A DNA stretch of 52,529 nucleotides, taken from Ligilactobacillus salivarius DSM 20555 = ATCC 11741. GTDB lineage: Bacteria > Bacillota > Bacilli > Lactobacillales > Lactobacillaceae. The stretch is from positions 1 through 52,529 of the forward strand of contig NZ_AYYT01000013.1 in NCBI RefSeq assembly GCF_001435955.1. The letters run 5' to 3'. Below, one piece after another: positions 29,753 through 40,196 of the stretch. The stretch's first letter is position 1. Each line of letters starts with the position of its first letter. The notes under the pieces were generated by a model. That model did not search any database and was not told where the DNA came from. It was given only the letters and a program-made list of their open reading frames with translations. Made by a program: the position numbers and the translations under genes.

Positions 29753-32700
29753 TGGTAGAAAAAATTCATGATTTAGCTAAAAACGAATTAAATAAGCGTT
29801 ATGGGATTTCTAAACAACCAGGAAAATCTTTAAATGTAACTACAAATGATACACTATTTACATTATTTAGAAAAACGGCAGACTTTATTTATCGTCATGG
29901 TGAATGGACTAAAAAAGATGAACTTACAGCTGTTAGAAGCATGTTGGAACGAAGGGAAAGTTATTGGGGACGAGAACCTCAAGAAATAGAGGTTAATAAA
30001 ATTGAGCCTACACAAGAACAGGCTGACTATTTGAAAGCTACAAGACTCTTTAAAACCGATAACGTTAAGGATCATATGTATTTAACAAAATACAGTTATA
30101 TCAATGGAAAAGGTGAAAAAAAAGTAAACGAGTTTACTATCCTTTTAGATTCCGACAATAAAGTTGGAACTAAGCATATGTATGCTTTCAACAGAACAAT
30201 AGAAGTTGAGGGTTTACCTAAGAGTTTTATGATGGGTAATTTAAATCGAGCTATTGGCTATGACAAGCTTTTTTCAGATGTTATTAACAAGTTTGATGAA
30301 CAAAAGCCTACTGGATTTACTAAAGAAAATGTATTTTATTTCTTGGATAGGTTGATACAAGCTGATAAAAGAAATTTTAAAGGCTTTATTCACGACACAA
30401 TGTATGATTTTGAAATAACACCAGAAATGAGACAGGAAGCTGCACAAGATCCAGATGGTATGGCAAGTGTTAGGTGGGGTAAGACAAACCTAAAATGGGC
30501 AGAACGGCACCAAGCTCGAAATCGTACTATTGACTGGTTGAATAAGTATTTGAAAGATACTTACAACCTAACCTTACAAGTAGAATATGAAAATGATATC
30601 GACAAGGAAACGCACGCTAAAAGTTGGCAGACTAAAAAGAATATCAATAAATCTACTTTAGAAGTTATGAATAATTCTAATCTAAATATTCCATTTGAAT
30701 CATTGGAATTAGATAACGGTGTAGATTTAGACCGTTTTAAACAAGCGGAAATTACATTTCAAGAAATGATGAATTTCTTACCAAAATCAACCAATAGAGA
30801 AAAACCAATTTTAAGGTTACGTAAATTAGGTAACCATAAAGCATTAGGGTTATTTGTTCCATACAATAACACGATTGCGGTTGATTTTAGAAGTTCTAAA
30901 TCAAAAACGGAATATCAACCCGCAGGTACAGGCATTCAATCATTTATCCACGAATACGGACACTTTTTAGACTATAATACTAGCCATGAAGTTGGAATTA
31001 GTTCATCTTTACAAAATGATTTTAGTGATATCTTGTATCAAGTGCAGCACAAAATTGATAATCATCAAAAAATGGTTGGAAAAGAATTTTTCCCTAATCG
31101 GTTAGCTAATTATTTTAAGGTACCAACAGAAGTTTTTGCTAGGGCTTTTGAAATATATTCTTCCGAAGCTGGACTAGATAATTCTTTAATTTTTGACAAG
31201 TCTGCTTATCAAAATGAACTACAATATACTTTCTTTACGGACGATATTAAAGCAAAGATAACGGAGTATTTTGATAATAAGTTTCCTGGATATCGTGAAA
31301 GAATTAAAGAGTATAATGCTCTAATTGAAAGCAAGAAACAACAACAAATTCAAAATATTGAAGCAGATACTAAGACAATTAAAAATGTTGAACAACAAGA
31401 TTTAGATTTAACTAATCAAAATGTTTCAGATGAACCTAAAAATGATAAATCTGAAAAATTGAATCAAGAACTTGATGAATCTCGTGAAGAACTATTAAAT
31501 GCAGTGAAGAAAGATTTGAAAGGTGACTCTGGTAATCAAGAAATCACAGATAATTCAGAATCAAAATTAGAATTTTCTGAAATTACTAAAGACAACCTTG
31601 AGTTATTAGCTAGAGAACAAGCCAAAGGAACAAAAATTGAATTAACAGAGATTTTTGATGACAGGACTTTTCTTAATTTTGAAAGAAACTTAGGTATCTT
31701 ACGAAAGATTAATAATGCTGATATTGATGACAAAGTAAACTTTTTAGGAACAGAGTTTACTGTAGAGGAGCAGGGAACAAGAGATTTTGAAAATAGTGTT
31801 GGACGTCCTGTAGGAGTGACATTAAGCTATATTGATTCTAATGGTAATGAGCAAATTTTAACCCTACCTGGAAATAATGAAAGTTTAGCTGCAAATTATT
31901 TAGTATCAGCTATTTATTCTAATGTGATTGAACCGAATATTAACAATGAAAAAACAAATAATAATCAAACACAAGAAGAAAATAAAACTCCTGAAACTGA
32001 AAACTATAGGTTAAGAAAAGCAAGAGAAAAACTTCAACGTTTGGAAAAAGAATTTGAAGAGACTAGCCAATCCTTAAATGACCATTATACTCAAACCAAT
32101 GGTCAACCTATGAATGACAAACGCAATAGCGATTCATTCTTTAACGAAGCTAACAGATTAGAAGAAAAAATCTCTAAATTAAATAACGAAATTAAGGAAC
32201 AACGAGAAAGAGTTGCTAGGTTAGAAGCTAGTGCTGAAAGAAAAGCAGAAGGTTTGAACCGTAGTGGCAATGGTTTAGAGTTAAGTGTAGATAATATACC
32301 TAGAATCCAAGAAGAAATTGAACGTTTTGAAAAGGGAGAGTCTAATTATTCTAAAAAAACAATTGAAAAATATCGTCAAGAATTAGTTAAATTAGAACAA
32401 TCTGCTAAACTAGCCGATAGCATTGCTCCAGAGGCTAAGAAGGTAGTAGATAGCGGGAAATTATCTCAATGGAAGAAACGTCCTAATATTTATTTTGTTA
32501 AAGGTTTAAGGAACGTAGCTCTTGTGATTAATGAACAAGGTATGCTTGAAGTAAGTTCAAAATATACTCCCAAGACGGATAGAGAACGAGAAATTGTTAA
32601 TGAGTTATTAGAATTGCAGAGACAATCTGAATCAGGTCAAGAAATCTCTCAAGATAGTGAGAAGTCAACAATTGAGTCAGATCAAATGAGTGACAAAAAT

Positions 32701-35700
32701 AATGAAGATATCAATACCGATGCAGAAAATGTAACAGTTGAATCAAATGAAAATAATATCGAAACTCCTCCAAGAAAAATAACAACTGAAATGATTAGTA
32801 AAGCAGAAGGACAAGATATTTTAGCGGTTGCTCAAAGTTTAGGAATTGAATTAGTTAGAGGTCGTAATGCAGCGTATCATTGGGTAGACGAACCAAGTTT
32901 TGAAATTAATTCCAAAACAAAACTTTTCACTTGGAAAGATAAAAATATCTACAATAAAAATGTAATTAGTTTAGTTGAGGCAAAAGAAAGCCTTAATTAT
33001 CGAGAAGCCGTTCTATATTTAAATGATAACGAGATTCCTAATTTTGATTTTGATAAGGTCAAGATAGAATCAATTAACGGAGAAATTGAGACTCCTAAAG
33101 TAACTGAAGTAGATATTAATGGTCATTCTAAGAATGAAATTGAACCATCAACATCAGAAGAAAATACTTCAAGAAATGAAACTCAAGAAAACGGAGAAAC
33201 AAAAGAGTCTTATGCTTTAAGCCGTTCTAAGAATAAACTAGCTAGATTAGAACAAGAATTGGAATCAGCACAACAAGCAGTATTTGATCATTTTAACTCC
33301 GTTAATGGAAAGCCTAGTGATAATAGGGCATTCTTTGAACAATCTGAACAACTTGGAAAAAAAGTTAGAAGTTTGATGGAACAAGTTGAGAAGCAAAAGA
33401 AACGAGTAAAACAACAAGAGTTCATTAATCAAGGATTTAATCGACAAGGTAATGGCCTAGAGTTGAGTGTAGATAATATTGACCGTATCGAAAAAGAAAT
33501 TAAGAAGTTTGATAATGGAGAATCTGCTTATTCTAAGGCTACAATCAACAAATACCGCAAAGAATTAGAAAACTTAAAACAAGAATCTAAATTAGGTTCT
33601 ATTAAATTAAGTAAGGCAGCTAAACAAATGTTAAAAGAAGGTAAACTCAAACAATGGAAGAAACACCCAAATGTATTCTTCATTAAAGAGCTTAAGAAAT
33701 CTGCAGTTGCCTTAGAAATAAATGAAGATGGTACGTTTAAACCTAGTGAAAAATATGTGGCTAAAACTCCTGAAGAACAAGAGGCAGTCAAGAATCTGTT
33801 AGATCAACTATCTATTAAAAAGGAAGAACCAAAACAAGAAGTACAAAATAATGTTGCTAATCAGGAAACCAAAGTAAACGAGCCAATTATTCCAAGAGGA
33901 GCTGTTAGAATAACAGAAAAAGAAATAGCTTTTGCTAGAGAACAAAATATTTTAAATGTAGCTCAAGCATTAGGTATTAATTTAACTCACGATACAGTAT
34001 ATCACTGGTCTGATGAGCCAACTTTCGAAATTAATCCTGAAAATAATTCGTTTACCTGGGGATCTAAAGATTTATATAAAGAAGATCCTATTAGTTTAGT
34101 TCAAAATAGAGAAAACCTAAACTATCAACAAGCGGTTAAATACTTAAACGTAAATGAATTTCCTGAATATACTGAAAATAGTATCGAAAGTGCTAAAATA
34201 GTTGAAAATAATGTAGATAATGAAGGACAAGATTTAGATATAAATCCATCTTCTGAAGAGAGTCAAACACAAGTTGAAACGACATCACAATTAGATGAAA
34301 ATGGTAATCCACTACAACCAGGTTGGAAGCCAGTAAATCGCAGACCAGGTTATCACAAATATGCACGTAAAAATCAAATTAATTATACAAACCGTAAAGT
34401 AAGAAATAGAAGTCTTGAAAGAGCTTCAGCAATTCAGACAGCTAAAAGCAGAGATATTTTAGAAGTGGCCGAAATGTTAGGTATGAAGCTTAAAAGGCAA
34501 GGTAATACTTACCAATGGGTAGAACATGATTCCCTTACAATCTTCCCTAAGACTAATTCGTTTAAGTGGTTTAATCCAGAACATGGAGATTATGGGGATC
34601 CAATTGCATTAGTTCAAGCAGTGACAAGAGATACACCTAATCCATTAAACTTTAATCAATCAATTTCGTTCTTATTGAAAAATAAATTTACAGGAGCTAA
34701 GCCTGTTATTTATGACGCACCTAAAAAAGAGTTCTCGTATCTTTTAAGAGATGAAAACAATATTGATAAAGCAGTTAAATATTTGAGTGAAACAAGAGGA
34801 ATCAATCCTAAAGTAGTTGAATATTTTGCTAAAAAAGGTATTTTAGCTCAAGCTACAAGATTTGATAAGGCACATAACTTGTACGAACCAGTTATTGTGT
34901 TTAAGAACTTTGATGAAAATGCAAAATTTGTTGGAGCTTATCTTGAAGGAATTGATCAACACCCTGAAATTTATGGTACACATCATGGTAGAAGAAAAGA
35001 GATTGTTACTAATAGTGACGGAAATGTTGGTACTAATATCTCGATTGGAAAACCAAAGAATGTTATTTTATGTGAATCTAACATTGATATGATGAGTTAT
35101 TTTGAACTAAAAGGTAATCGTCGTCAACTTAAAGATACTATGCTAGTTTCAATGAATGGATTAAAAGAAAGTACTGTTAGCAAGGCTTTTCAAATGGTTA
35201 TGGCACCTAAGTATGATGGAAAGACAGCACAATATATGGAAAAGGTTAATGAACTTGCCAATAACTATGAAAATGCCTATGAACAATGGTTAAAGACAGG
35301 AGCAACAATTACTTTAGCCGTAGACAATGATAAAGCAGGATTAGAGTTATATAAGAAATTATCTGAAAAGTATCCTAATATTCCGATTAAATTAGATGTT
35401 CCGCCTAAAGCTAAGGGACAAGAAAAAATGGACTGGAATGATTATCTAAAAGCATTAAAACAATCAGGAAAACCATTAGAGCAAGAGTTGGATAATGTAG
35501 AGTTTGCTCCTGAACAAATTGCCTTAGAAAAAAGACAAGCCCAAATTATTGGTAATAGTCAATTCGAGTCTCAATCTAAAGAAATGTTGCAGGAACAAGA
35601 GCCGCAAGAAAAAACTAAAGCTGTAAATAATACTGATACTCAAGAAAAAATAGTTAAAGAAGAACCAAAACAACAAGAAATTCCTCAAAATGATAGCATT

Positions 35701-37035
35701 CGTCAAGAAAATTCTAAACAAGAGGTAACTCAAGATAATTCTAAAGTAACTAGAAATGTACAATCTAAAGCAGGACAACAAGAACCGCAAAATACTAAAC
35801 GTAGGCATGGAAACTACAATCCTGTTATAGCTGATCCTAACTGGAAAAACATTCGAAATTCTAAAGAGAATATGATTCAATTAAATGATAAAGCTCAAAA
35901 AATCATTCGAAAATATGCTACAGATCCTGAAGGTTTTAAGAATTACCTTGATTATATGAGCTTAAATCCAGGAACAAACTATAAGAATGCAGCTTTAATT
36001 CAGGAAAAATTACCTGGAACTAAAATGGCTTTAACTTATAAGCAGTGGCAAGAATTAGGAATTGAAAAGGGTATAACTGAAGCAGATGTTGAAGGGCATT
36101 TTGTTTCCAGAAACGGTAAAACCCTAATTAAAAACCGTAAATTAACGGTTCTCCAAAAAGAAAAGAGCAAGGTTAAGTGCTTTAGACCTAATACACGAGT
36201 TGTAGTACCACGCTTAGATGATAAAGGTAAGTTAATGAGAAATAGTAATGGTGCTTTAATTTGTCGACCTAAAGAACAAGCTTCTAGTTTGGAATTAGAG
36301 AAACTAGCAACTGGCGAAATGTATAAAGAAGGAATGAAAGAATATGTAAATTTCATTAGAAATGAAAAAGGTCAAGTTACTTATAGCGATTATGCAGTTT
36401 ATGGAATTGAACAAACAAGTTTGAAGAAGGATAGATATGATAAAGTTTTGAATAATTACAAGGTAGATTTAAGTAATCCTAAACATATTGTTGCAATGCA
36501 GCAAAGTTTAGGTGAGATTTCCAAATCTATTAAAGTTCCAGTACTTTATGATAATGAAGGAATTTTGAAAAAAGGCGAATCAGGCAAATATGATCAAAAA
36601 ACACAGAAAATATATCTAAACTCTAGTCTTAGTCCTGAACAAAAAATTAAAGCCCAGATTAAACTTTTATCTGAAGCTGCCTTTGACAGCACCTCCAGAG
36701 TAGGTCATAGTGACGATCCTAGAATTGAAAGTAGAAGAATGAAGCATGTAGCTAAGCGAAAGAAAGTTGATAATCTAAAAAGTTCAATGACAGAATATAT
36801 GTTAAAAGAAAGATTGGGTATTGAACATGATAATGTAACTCCAGGTGTTATTGGTAATTGGGCTACTCGTTTAGACGATTTGAGAGCTACAGATTTTGAT
36901 AAATCTTTAAAACAAATTCAAAAAGAAACTAATAAATTCTCTAAAATTTTTGATCGTAGTCTAAGCGCAATTAAACAACAACAGAATATTAATCTTGTAC
37001 AAAATGTAGAACCTGTTAGAGCAGTGAACATTTAA
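29752..37035 (+). CDS. Giant LtrC-like polyvalent protein: zincin-like domain, DUF3991/TOPRIM primase region
   Basis: A 2427-residue protein that likely enters or prepares the recipient to convert the transferred strand. Approximate layout: an ArdC-like N-terminal region; a zinc-protease motif HEYGHFLDY near 400; two copies of a coiled-coil unit containing GNGLELSVDNI (about 750-1000 and 1150-1385); three copies of a short CHC2-like domain (D-I-L-x-V-A-x-x-L-G, near 1020, 1390 and 1565) without the zinc cysteines; a DUF3991 segment (about 1660-1740); a TOPRIM core (VILCESNIDMMSYFEL at about 1770, LAVDNDKAGLELY at about 1855); and a C-terminal ArdC-like tail without HExxH. LtrC-type primases are usually far shorter. 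Confidence 0.75.
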   Translation: MVEKIHDLAKNELNKRYGISKQPGKSLNVTTNDTLFTLFRKTADFIYRHGEWTKKDELTAVRSMLERRESYWGREPQEIEVNKIEPTQEQADYLKATRLFKTDNVKDHMYLTKYSYINGKGEKKVNEFTILLDSDNKVGTKHMYAFNRTIEVEGLPKSFMMGNLNRAIGYDKLFSDVINKFDEQKPTGFTKENVFYFLDRLIQADKRNFKGFIHDTMYDFEITPEMRQEAAQDPDGMASVRWGKTNLKWAERHQARNRTIDWLNKYLKDTYNLTLQVEYENDIDKETHAKSWQTKKNINKSTLEVMNNSNLNIPFESLELDNGVDLDRFKQAEITFQEMMNFLPKSTNREKPILRLRKLGNHKALGLFVPYNNTIAVDFRSSKSKTEYQPAGTGIQSFIHEYGHFLDYNTSHEVGISSSLQNDFSDILYQVQHKIDNHQKMVGKEFFPNRLANYFKVPTEVFARAFEIYSSEAGLDNSLIFDKSAYQNELQYTFFTDDIKAKITEYFDNKFPGYRERIKEYNALIESKKQQQIQNIEADTKTIKNVEQQDLDLTNQNVSDEPKNDKSEKLNQELDESREELLNAVKKDLKGDSGNQEITDNSESKLEFSEITKDNLELLAREQAKGTKIELTEIFDDRTFLNFERNLGILRKINNADIDDKVNFLGTEFTVEEQGTRDFENSVGRPVGVTLSYIDSNGNEQILTLPGNNESLAANYLVSAIYSNVIEPNINNEKTNNNQTQEENKTPETENYRLRKAREKLQRLEKEFEETSQSLNDHYTQTNGQPMNDKRNSDSFFNEANRLEEKISKLNNEIKEQRERVARLEASAERKAEGLNRSGNGLELSVDNIPRIQEEIERFEKGESNYSKKTIEKYRQELVKLEQSAKLADSIAPEAKKVVDSGKLSQWKKRPNIYFVKGLRNVALVINEQGMLEVSSKYTPKTDREREIVNELLELQRQSESGQEISQDSEKSTIESDQMSDKNNEDINTDAENVTVESNENNIETPPRKITTEMISKAEGQDILAVAQSLGIELVRGRNAAYHWVDEPSFEINSKTKLFTWKDKNIYNKNVISLVEAKESLNYREAVLYLNDNEIPNFDFDKVKIESINGEIETPKVTEVDINGHSKNEIEPSTSEENTSRNETQENGETKESYALSRSKNKLARLEQELESAQQAVFDHFNSVNGKPSDNRAFFEQSEQLGKKVRSLMEQVEKQKKRVKQQEFINQGFNRQGNGLELSVDNIDRIEKEIKKFDNGESAYSKATINKYRKELENLKQESKLGSIKLSKAAKQMLKEGKLKQWKKHPNVFFIKELKKSAVALEINEDGTFKPSEKYVAKTPEEQEAVKNLLDQLSIKKEEPKQEVQNNVANQETKVNEPIIPRGAVRITEKEIAFAREQNILNVAQALGINLTHDTVYHWSDEPTFEINPENNSFTWGSKDLYKEDPISLVQNRENLNYQQAVKYLNVNEFPEYTENSIESAKIVENNVDNEGQDLDINPSSEESQTQVETTSQLDENGNPLQPGWKPVNRRPGYHKYARKNQINYTNRKVRNRSLERASAIQTAKSRDILEVAEMLGMKLKRQGNTYQWVEHDSLTIFPKTNSFKWFNPEHGDYGDPIALVQAVTRDTPNPLNFNQSISFLLKNKFTGAKPVIYDAPKKEFSYLLRDENNIDKAVKYLSETRGINPKVVEYFAKKGILAQATRFDKAHNLYEPVIVFKNFDENAKFVGAYLEGIDQHPEIYGTHHGRRKEIVTNSDGNVGTNISIGKPKNVILCESNIDMMSYFELKGNRRQLKDTMLVSMNGLKESTVSKAFQMVMAPKYDGKTAQYMEKVNELANNYENAYEQWLKTGATITLAVDNDKAGLELYKKLSEKYPNIPIKLDVPPKAKGQEKMDWNDYLKALKQSGKPLEQELDNVEFAPEQIALEKRQAQIIGNSQFESQSKEMLQEQEPQEKTKAVNNTDTQEKIVKEEPKQQEIPQNDSIRQENSKQEVTQDNSKVTRNVQSKAGQQEPQNTKRRHGNYNPVIADPNWKNIRNSKENMIQLNDKAQKIIRKYATDPEGFKNYLDYMSLNPGTNYKNAALIQEKLPGTKMALTYKQWQELGIEKGITEADVEGHFVSRNGKTLIKNRKLTVLQKEKSKVKCFRPNTRVVVPRLDDKGKLMRNSNGALICRPKEQASSLELEKLATGEMYKEGMKEYVNFIRNEKGQVTYSDYAVYGIEQTSLKKDRYDKVLNNYKVDLSNPKHIVAMQQSLGEISKSIKVPVLYDNEGILKKGESGKYDQKTQKIYLNSSLSPEQKIKAQIKLLSEAAFDSTSRVGHSDDPRIESRRMKHVAKRKKVDNLKSSMTEYMLKERLGIEHDNVTPGVIGNWATRLDDLRATDFDKSLKQIQKETNKFSKIFDRSLSAIKQQQNINLVQNVEPVRAVNI

Positions 37036-37038
37036 ATA

Positions 37039-37078
37039 GTGTCACAAAAAAGGCAATTTCAGCAAATAGAGATAGACT
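37039..37078 (+). promoter_or_regulatory. Conjugation-type promoter before the topB operon
   Basis: GTGTCACAAAAAAGG box at 37039 and -10-like TAGACT at 37073, 34 bases apart. It lies immediately after the giant gene's stop. Confidence 0.6.
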
Positions 37079-37108
37079 TATACTATAAGTTTTTGAGGAG
37101 GTATCTCT

Positions 37109-37255
37109 ATGAAAATTGTCTTTCGTAAAAAGAAACGCTATAACAAGTGGAACACGCCGTACAAGAATCCTATTTACGCAGATACTAAGCGTAATTTGGT
37201 TAGTAAGAAAGCCACTTCAAAATTGATAAAAAAATTTAGAAGGGGGCTTTTTTAA
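37109..37255 (+). CDS. Small, very basic protein (48 residues)
   Basis: ATG 37109 behind TGAGGAGGTATCTCT, an excellent site. The product begins MKIVFRKKKRYNKWNTPYKN and ends KLIKKFRRGLF, about one third Lys/Arg, so nucleic-acid binding is likely. It is first in the operon carrying topB. The function is unknown. Confidence 0.65.
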   Translation: MKIVFRKKKRYNKWNTPYKNPIYADTKRNLVSKKATSKLIKKFRRGLF

Positions 37256-37334
37256 TGGGCAATATTAAAGAAATACAAATATAAAATATTTGATCCAGAA
37301 AAAATTTCAAAATTAAGAGGGGACGTGAACGTAT

Positions 37335-39509
37335 ATGACGACTGTGATTTTGGCGGAAAAGCCTAGTCAAGCTAAGAATTATATTGAATCGTTTAATTCT
37401 TACGAAAAATATGATGGTTATTTTAAAGTAGAAGATCCTATTTTTAATGATGAAACTTTTGTAACTTATTGCTTTGGCCATTTAGTAACTTTAGCTAAAC
37501 CTGAATACTATAATCCAGATTATGCTAAAAGTTGGAACTTAAAGCAATTACCCATTTTCCCTACAGCATTTCATTTTGAAGTAGCCGAAGGAAAACACAA
37601 ACAATTCAATATTGTTAGAGAACTTTTGAATAAGGCAAATACAATTGTAATAGCTACTGACAGTGATAGAGAAGGTGAAAATATTGCTTGGTCGATTTTA
37701 AATCAAGTTCACATCACTAATCAACAAAAAAATATTAAAAGATTGTGGATCAATTCTTTAGAAAAAAGTGTGGTACTTGAGGGATTTAGAAATTTAAAAG
37801 ATGATGAAGATTACTATAATTTTTTTGTTGAAGCACAAACTAGGCAACTGAGTGATTGGCTTGTAGGTATGAATTTAACTCGTTTATTTACTTGTGCTTT
37901 AGGTCAACAAGGAATTAGATCAACTTTTTCAGTTGGAAGAGTTCAAACACCAACTTTAAATTTAGTTTATGAAAGAGATTTAGCAATAAAAAATTTTAAA
38001 TCAGTTCCATATTTTGAACTTGAAAGTGAAATTTTAACAGATTCAGAAAAATTTGTTTCAAAATTAACACCCTCTAAGCAATTTGAAAATGAATCGAGTC
38101 TAATTACATTCATAGAATCTAATAACGCTCAAAAAGGATTACAAGGCGGTTATATTCAAAGTGTCGAAAAGAAACGAAAGAATAGTGCTAGTCCACGCTT
38201 ATTTTCATTGTCTAGTCTACAAAGTGAAGTTAATAGACGTTATAAAGCGACTGCCAGTGAGACATTGAAGGCTGTTCAAAGTTTATATGAAAAGAAATTG
38301 CTATCCTATCCTCGAAGTGATTGTAATTATATTACGGAGGCTGAATTTGCATATCTAAAAGAGAACATAGATAATTACGCTATTTTATTTAATAAAAATG
38401 TTTCATTGTTTACGCAGATGGAGCCAGACAAGAGATATGTAAACAACAAGAAAGTTCAAGAACACTATGCGATTATTCCTACACGTAATATTCCAACTGC
38501 CGAACAAATTCAGAGTTTTAATAAATTAGAACTGCAGATTTATACATTAGTAGTTGCAACAACTTTAGCAATGTTTATGGAGCCGTATTTATATGATGAG
38601 ACCATAATTATAACTAAAGTAGGAAATTTAACATTTAAAGCAAGTGGTCAGATACCTATTAGTAAAGGGTGGCATGAGATGATTAAAGTCACTGAAAATG
38701 AGAAACATTTACCTGAAGTAATTGAAGGACAAGTTGTTAAAGCTAACTTAGTTTCTGTAAAAAAGAAAACCAGTTCTCCTAAGCCGTTTACAGAAGGAAC
38801 TTTAATTACGGCTATGAAAACGGCGGGAAAAACTTTAGATGATAAAGAAGCACAATCAATTTTAAAAGATGTTGAAGGTATTGGGACAGAAGCAACAAGA
38901 GCTAATATTATTGATGAACTGAAGAAGAAAGAATATTTGGTAATCAGTAAAAATAAATTACACGTTACTCCTAAAGGCAGTATTTTGTGCCAAGCAGCTG
39001 CTAGTTCTCAAACTTTAGTTTCTGCTTCAATGACTGCTGAGTGGGAGAAAAAATTAAAACTAATAGGTCATGGTGAATTTGAACAAAGACAATTTTTAGC
39101 TAATGTAAAGCAATTTATCCAAGAGCTAGTTGGGGACGTTCCTACTAAACTTAAAGATAATCAAAATTTAGTGACGCAGATTAAAGAAAATAGTAATAAC
39201 AATAATAAAGTCATTGGAACTTGTCCTTTATGTAAAAAAGGGAAAATTGTGTATCGAGAAAACAAAAAAGAGCCAAGACGAAGTTTTTATGGTTGTGATC
39301 GGTACAAGGAAGGCTGTAAGTTTGGATTTTCTCAAATTATTGCAGGTAAGAAACTAACAAATAATAATGCTAAAGAATTAATTGAAAAAGGTAAAACAAA
39401 GAAAATAAACGGTTTTAAGAAAAAAGACGGTGGAAGTTTCGCAGCAGCTTTAAAACTTGATTTAACAGCTGATAGAAATAAAGTCATATTTGATTTTTCA
39501 AAGAAGTGA
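37335..39509 (+). CDS. topB: DNA topoisomerase III
   Basis: A 724-residue type IA topoisomerase. TTVILAEKPSQAKNYIESF is the TOPRIM start, ATDSDREGENIAWSIL (about 115) its acidic metal motif, FSVGRVQTPTLNLVY (about 200) a core motif, and YPRSDCNYIT (about 325) carries the catalytic tyrosine. GTEATRANIIDEL matches the conserved C-terminal motif of the core. One zinc-ribbon ends the protein (CPLCKKGKIV ... YGCDRYKEGC, about 635-665). Topoisomerase III genes are common in Gram-positive conjugative plasmids, where they help strand transfer or resolve DNA in the recipient. ATG follows GAGGGGACGTGAACGTAT. Confidence 0.92.
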   Translation: MTTVILAEKPSQAKNYIESFNSYEKYDGYFKVEDPIFNDETFVTYCFGHLVTLAKPEYYNPDYAKSWNLKQLPIFPTAFHFEVAEGKHKQFNIVRELLNKANTIVIATDSDREGENIAWSILNQVHITNQQKNIKRLWINSLEKSVVLEGFRNLKDDEDYYNFFVEAQTRQLSDWLVGMNLTRLFTCALGQQGIRSTFSVGRVQTPTLNLVYERDLAIKNFKSVPYFELESEILTDSEKFVSKLTPSKQFENESSLITFIESNNAQKGLQGGYIQSVEKKRKNSASPRLFSLSSLQSEVNRRYKATASETLKAVQSLYEKKLLSYPRSDCNYITEAEFAYLKENIDNYAILFNKNVSLFTQMEPDKRYVNNKKVQEHYAIIPTRNIPTAEQIQSFNKLELQIYTLVVATTLAMFMEPYLYDETIIITKVGNLTFKASGQIPISKGWHEMIKVTENEKHLPEVIEGQVVKANLVSVKKKTSSPKPFTEGTLITAMKTAGKTLDDKEAQSILKDVEGIGTEATRANIIDELKKKEYLVISKNKLHVTPKGSILCQAAASSQTLVSASMTAEWEKKLKLIGHGEFEQRQFLANVKQFIQELVGDVPTKLKDNQNLVTQIKENSNNNNKVIGTCPLCKKGKIVYRENKKEPRRSFYGCDRYKEGCKFGFSQIIAGKKLTNNNAKELIEKGKTKKINGFKKKDGGSFAAALKLDLTADRNKVIFDFSKK

Positions 39510-39518
39510 GGGATTTGC

Positions 39519-40172
39519 ATGGAAGTATATGGAATTGTTAAACACGTTGAATTAGCAAAAAAAGAAAATTGGAAACATAGTCTACTTTTATTAACTTTGG
39601 ACGTTAACGGAATAGAATTTATTTTTCCTGTTGAGAAAGGAGTTATTGAAGAGTTAAGTATTGGTTCTACGATAGGCTTAGATATTGAAGCCTACCCTTT
39701 AAATTGGCAAAAGAATAAAGATAGATATGTAGATAATGAACCAGAAGCAGCAAAAGCTACTACTGAAACTATAGAACAAGTACCTAGTCAAACAATTCAG
39801 GTAAGTACACCTAAACCACAGCTACCAATGAAGTTGACAGATGAGGAACTTAAAGACCTATATGGCGTAGATGATAATGTAATTCCTATTTCTAAGGATA
39901 TACGAGTAGATAGCAATTTAGAAGATGTTTCAGAGAGTGAATTTACTCAATTTGATCAACCAACAGTTGAAACTGCAACAGGAGAATCTGAATCATCAGC
40001 TAAAGAAGATAAAAATGATACAAACAAGAATGAAAAAAATAAAACAATGATTAAATTGCCAGAGCTTTCTAAGAAAAATAAATCGAAAACATTGAATCCA
40101 GCTAACAAAGCAATGCTTGGTAGTTTAGCTGGAAGTTTAGGAAGTGGTATTGAAGAAAGTCCTGAAGATTAA
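39519..40172 (+). CDS. Transfer-region protein with acidic low-complexity C-terminus
   Basis: A 217-residue protein behind GAGGGATTTGC. Residues about 1-65 form a compact beta-rich domain (EVYGIVKHVELAKKENWKHS, VNGIEFIFPVEKGVI), perhaps an OB-like fold. The rest is acidic, Thr/Ser-rich and disordered, ending MLGSLAGSLGSGIEESPED. It lies between topB and the AAA+ gene. A single-strand-binding or adaptor role is possible but not shown. Confidence 0.6.
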   Translation: MEVYGIVKHVELAKKENWKHSLLLLTLDVNGIEFIFPVEKGVIEELSIGSTIGLDIEAYPLNWQKNKDRYVDNEPEAAKATTETIEQVPSQTIQVSTPKPQLPMKLTDEELKDLYGVDDNVIPISKDIRVDSNLEDVSESEFTQFDQPTVETATGESESSAKEDKNDTNKNEKNKTMIKLPELSKKNKSKTLNPANKAMLGSLAGSLGSGIEESPED

Positions 40173-40196
40173 AGGTAAAAACGGGGTGAAAGATAA

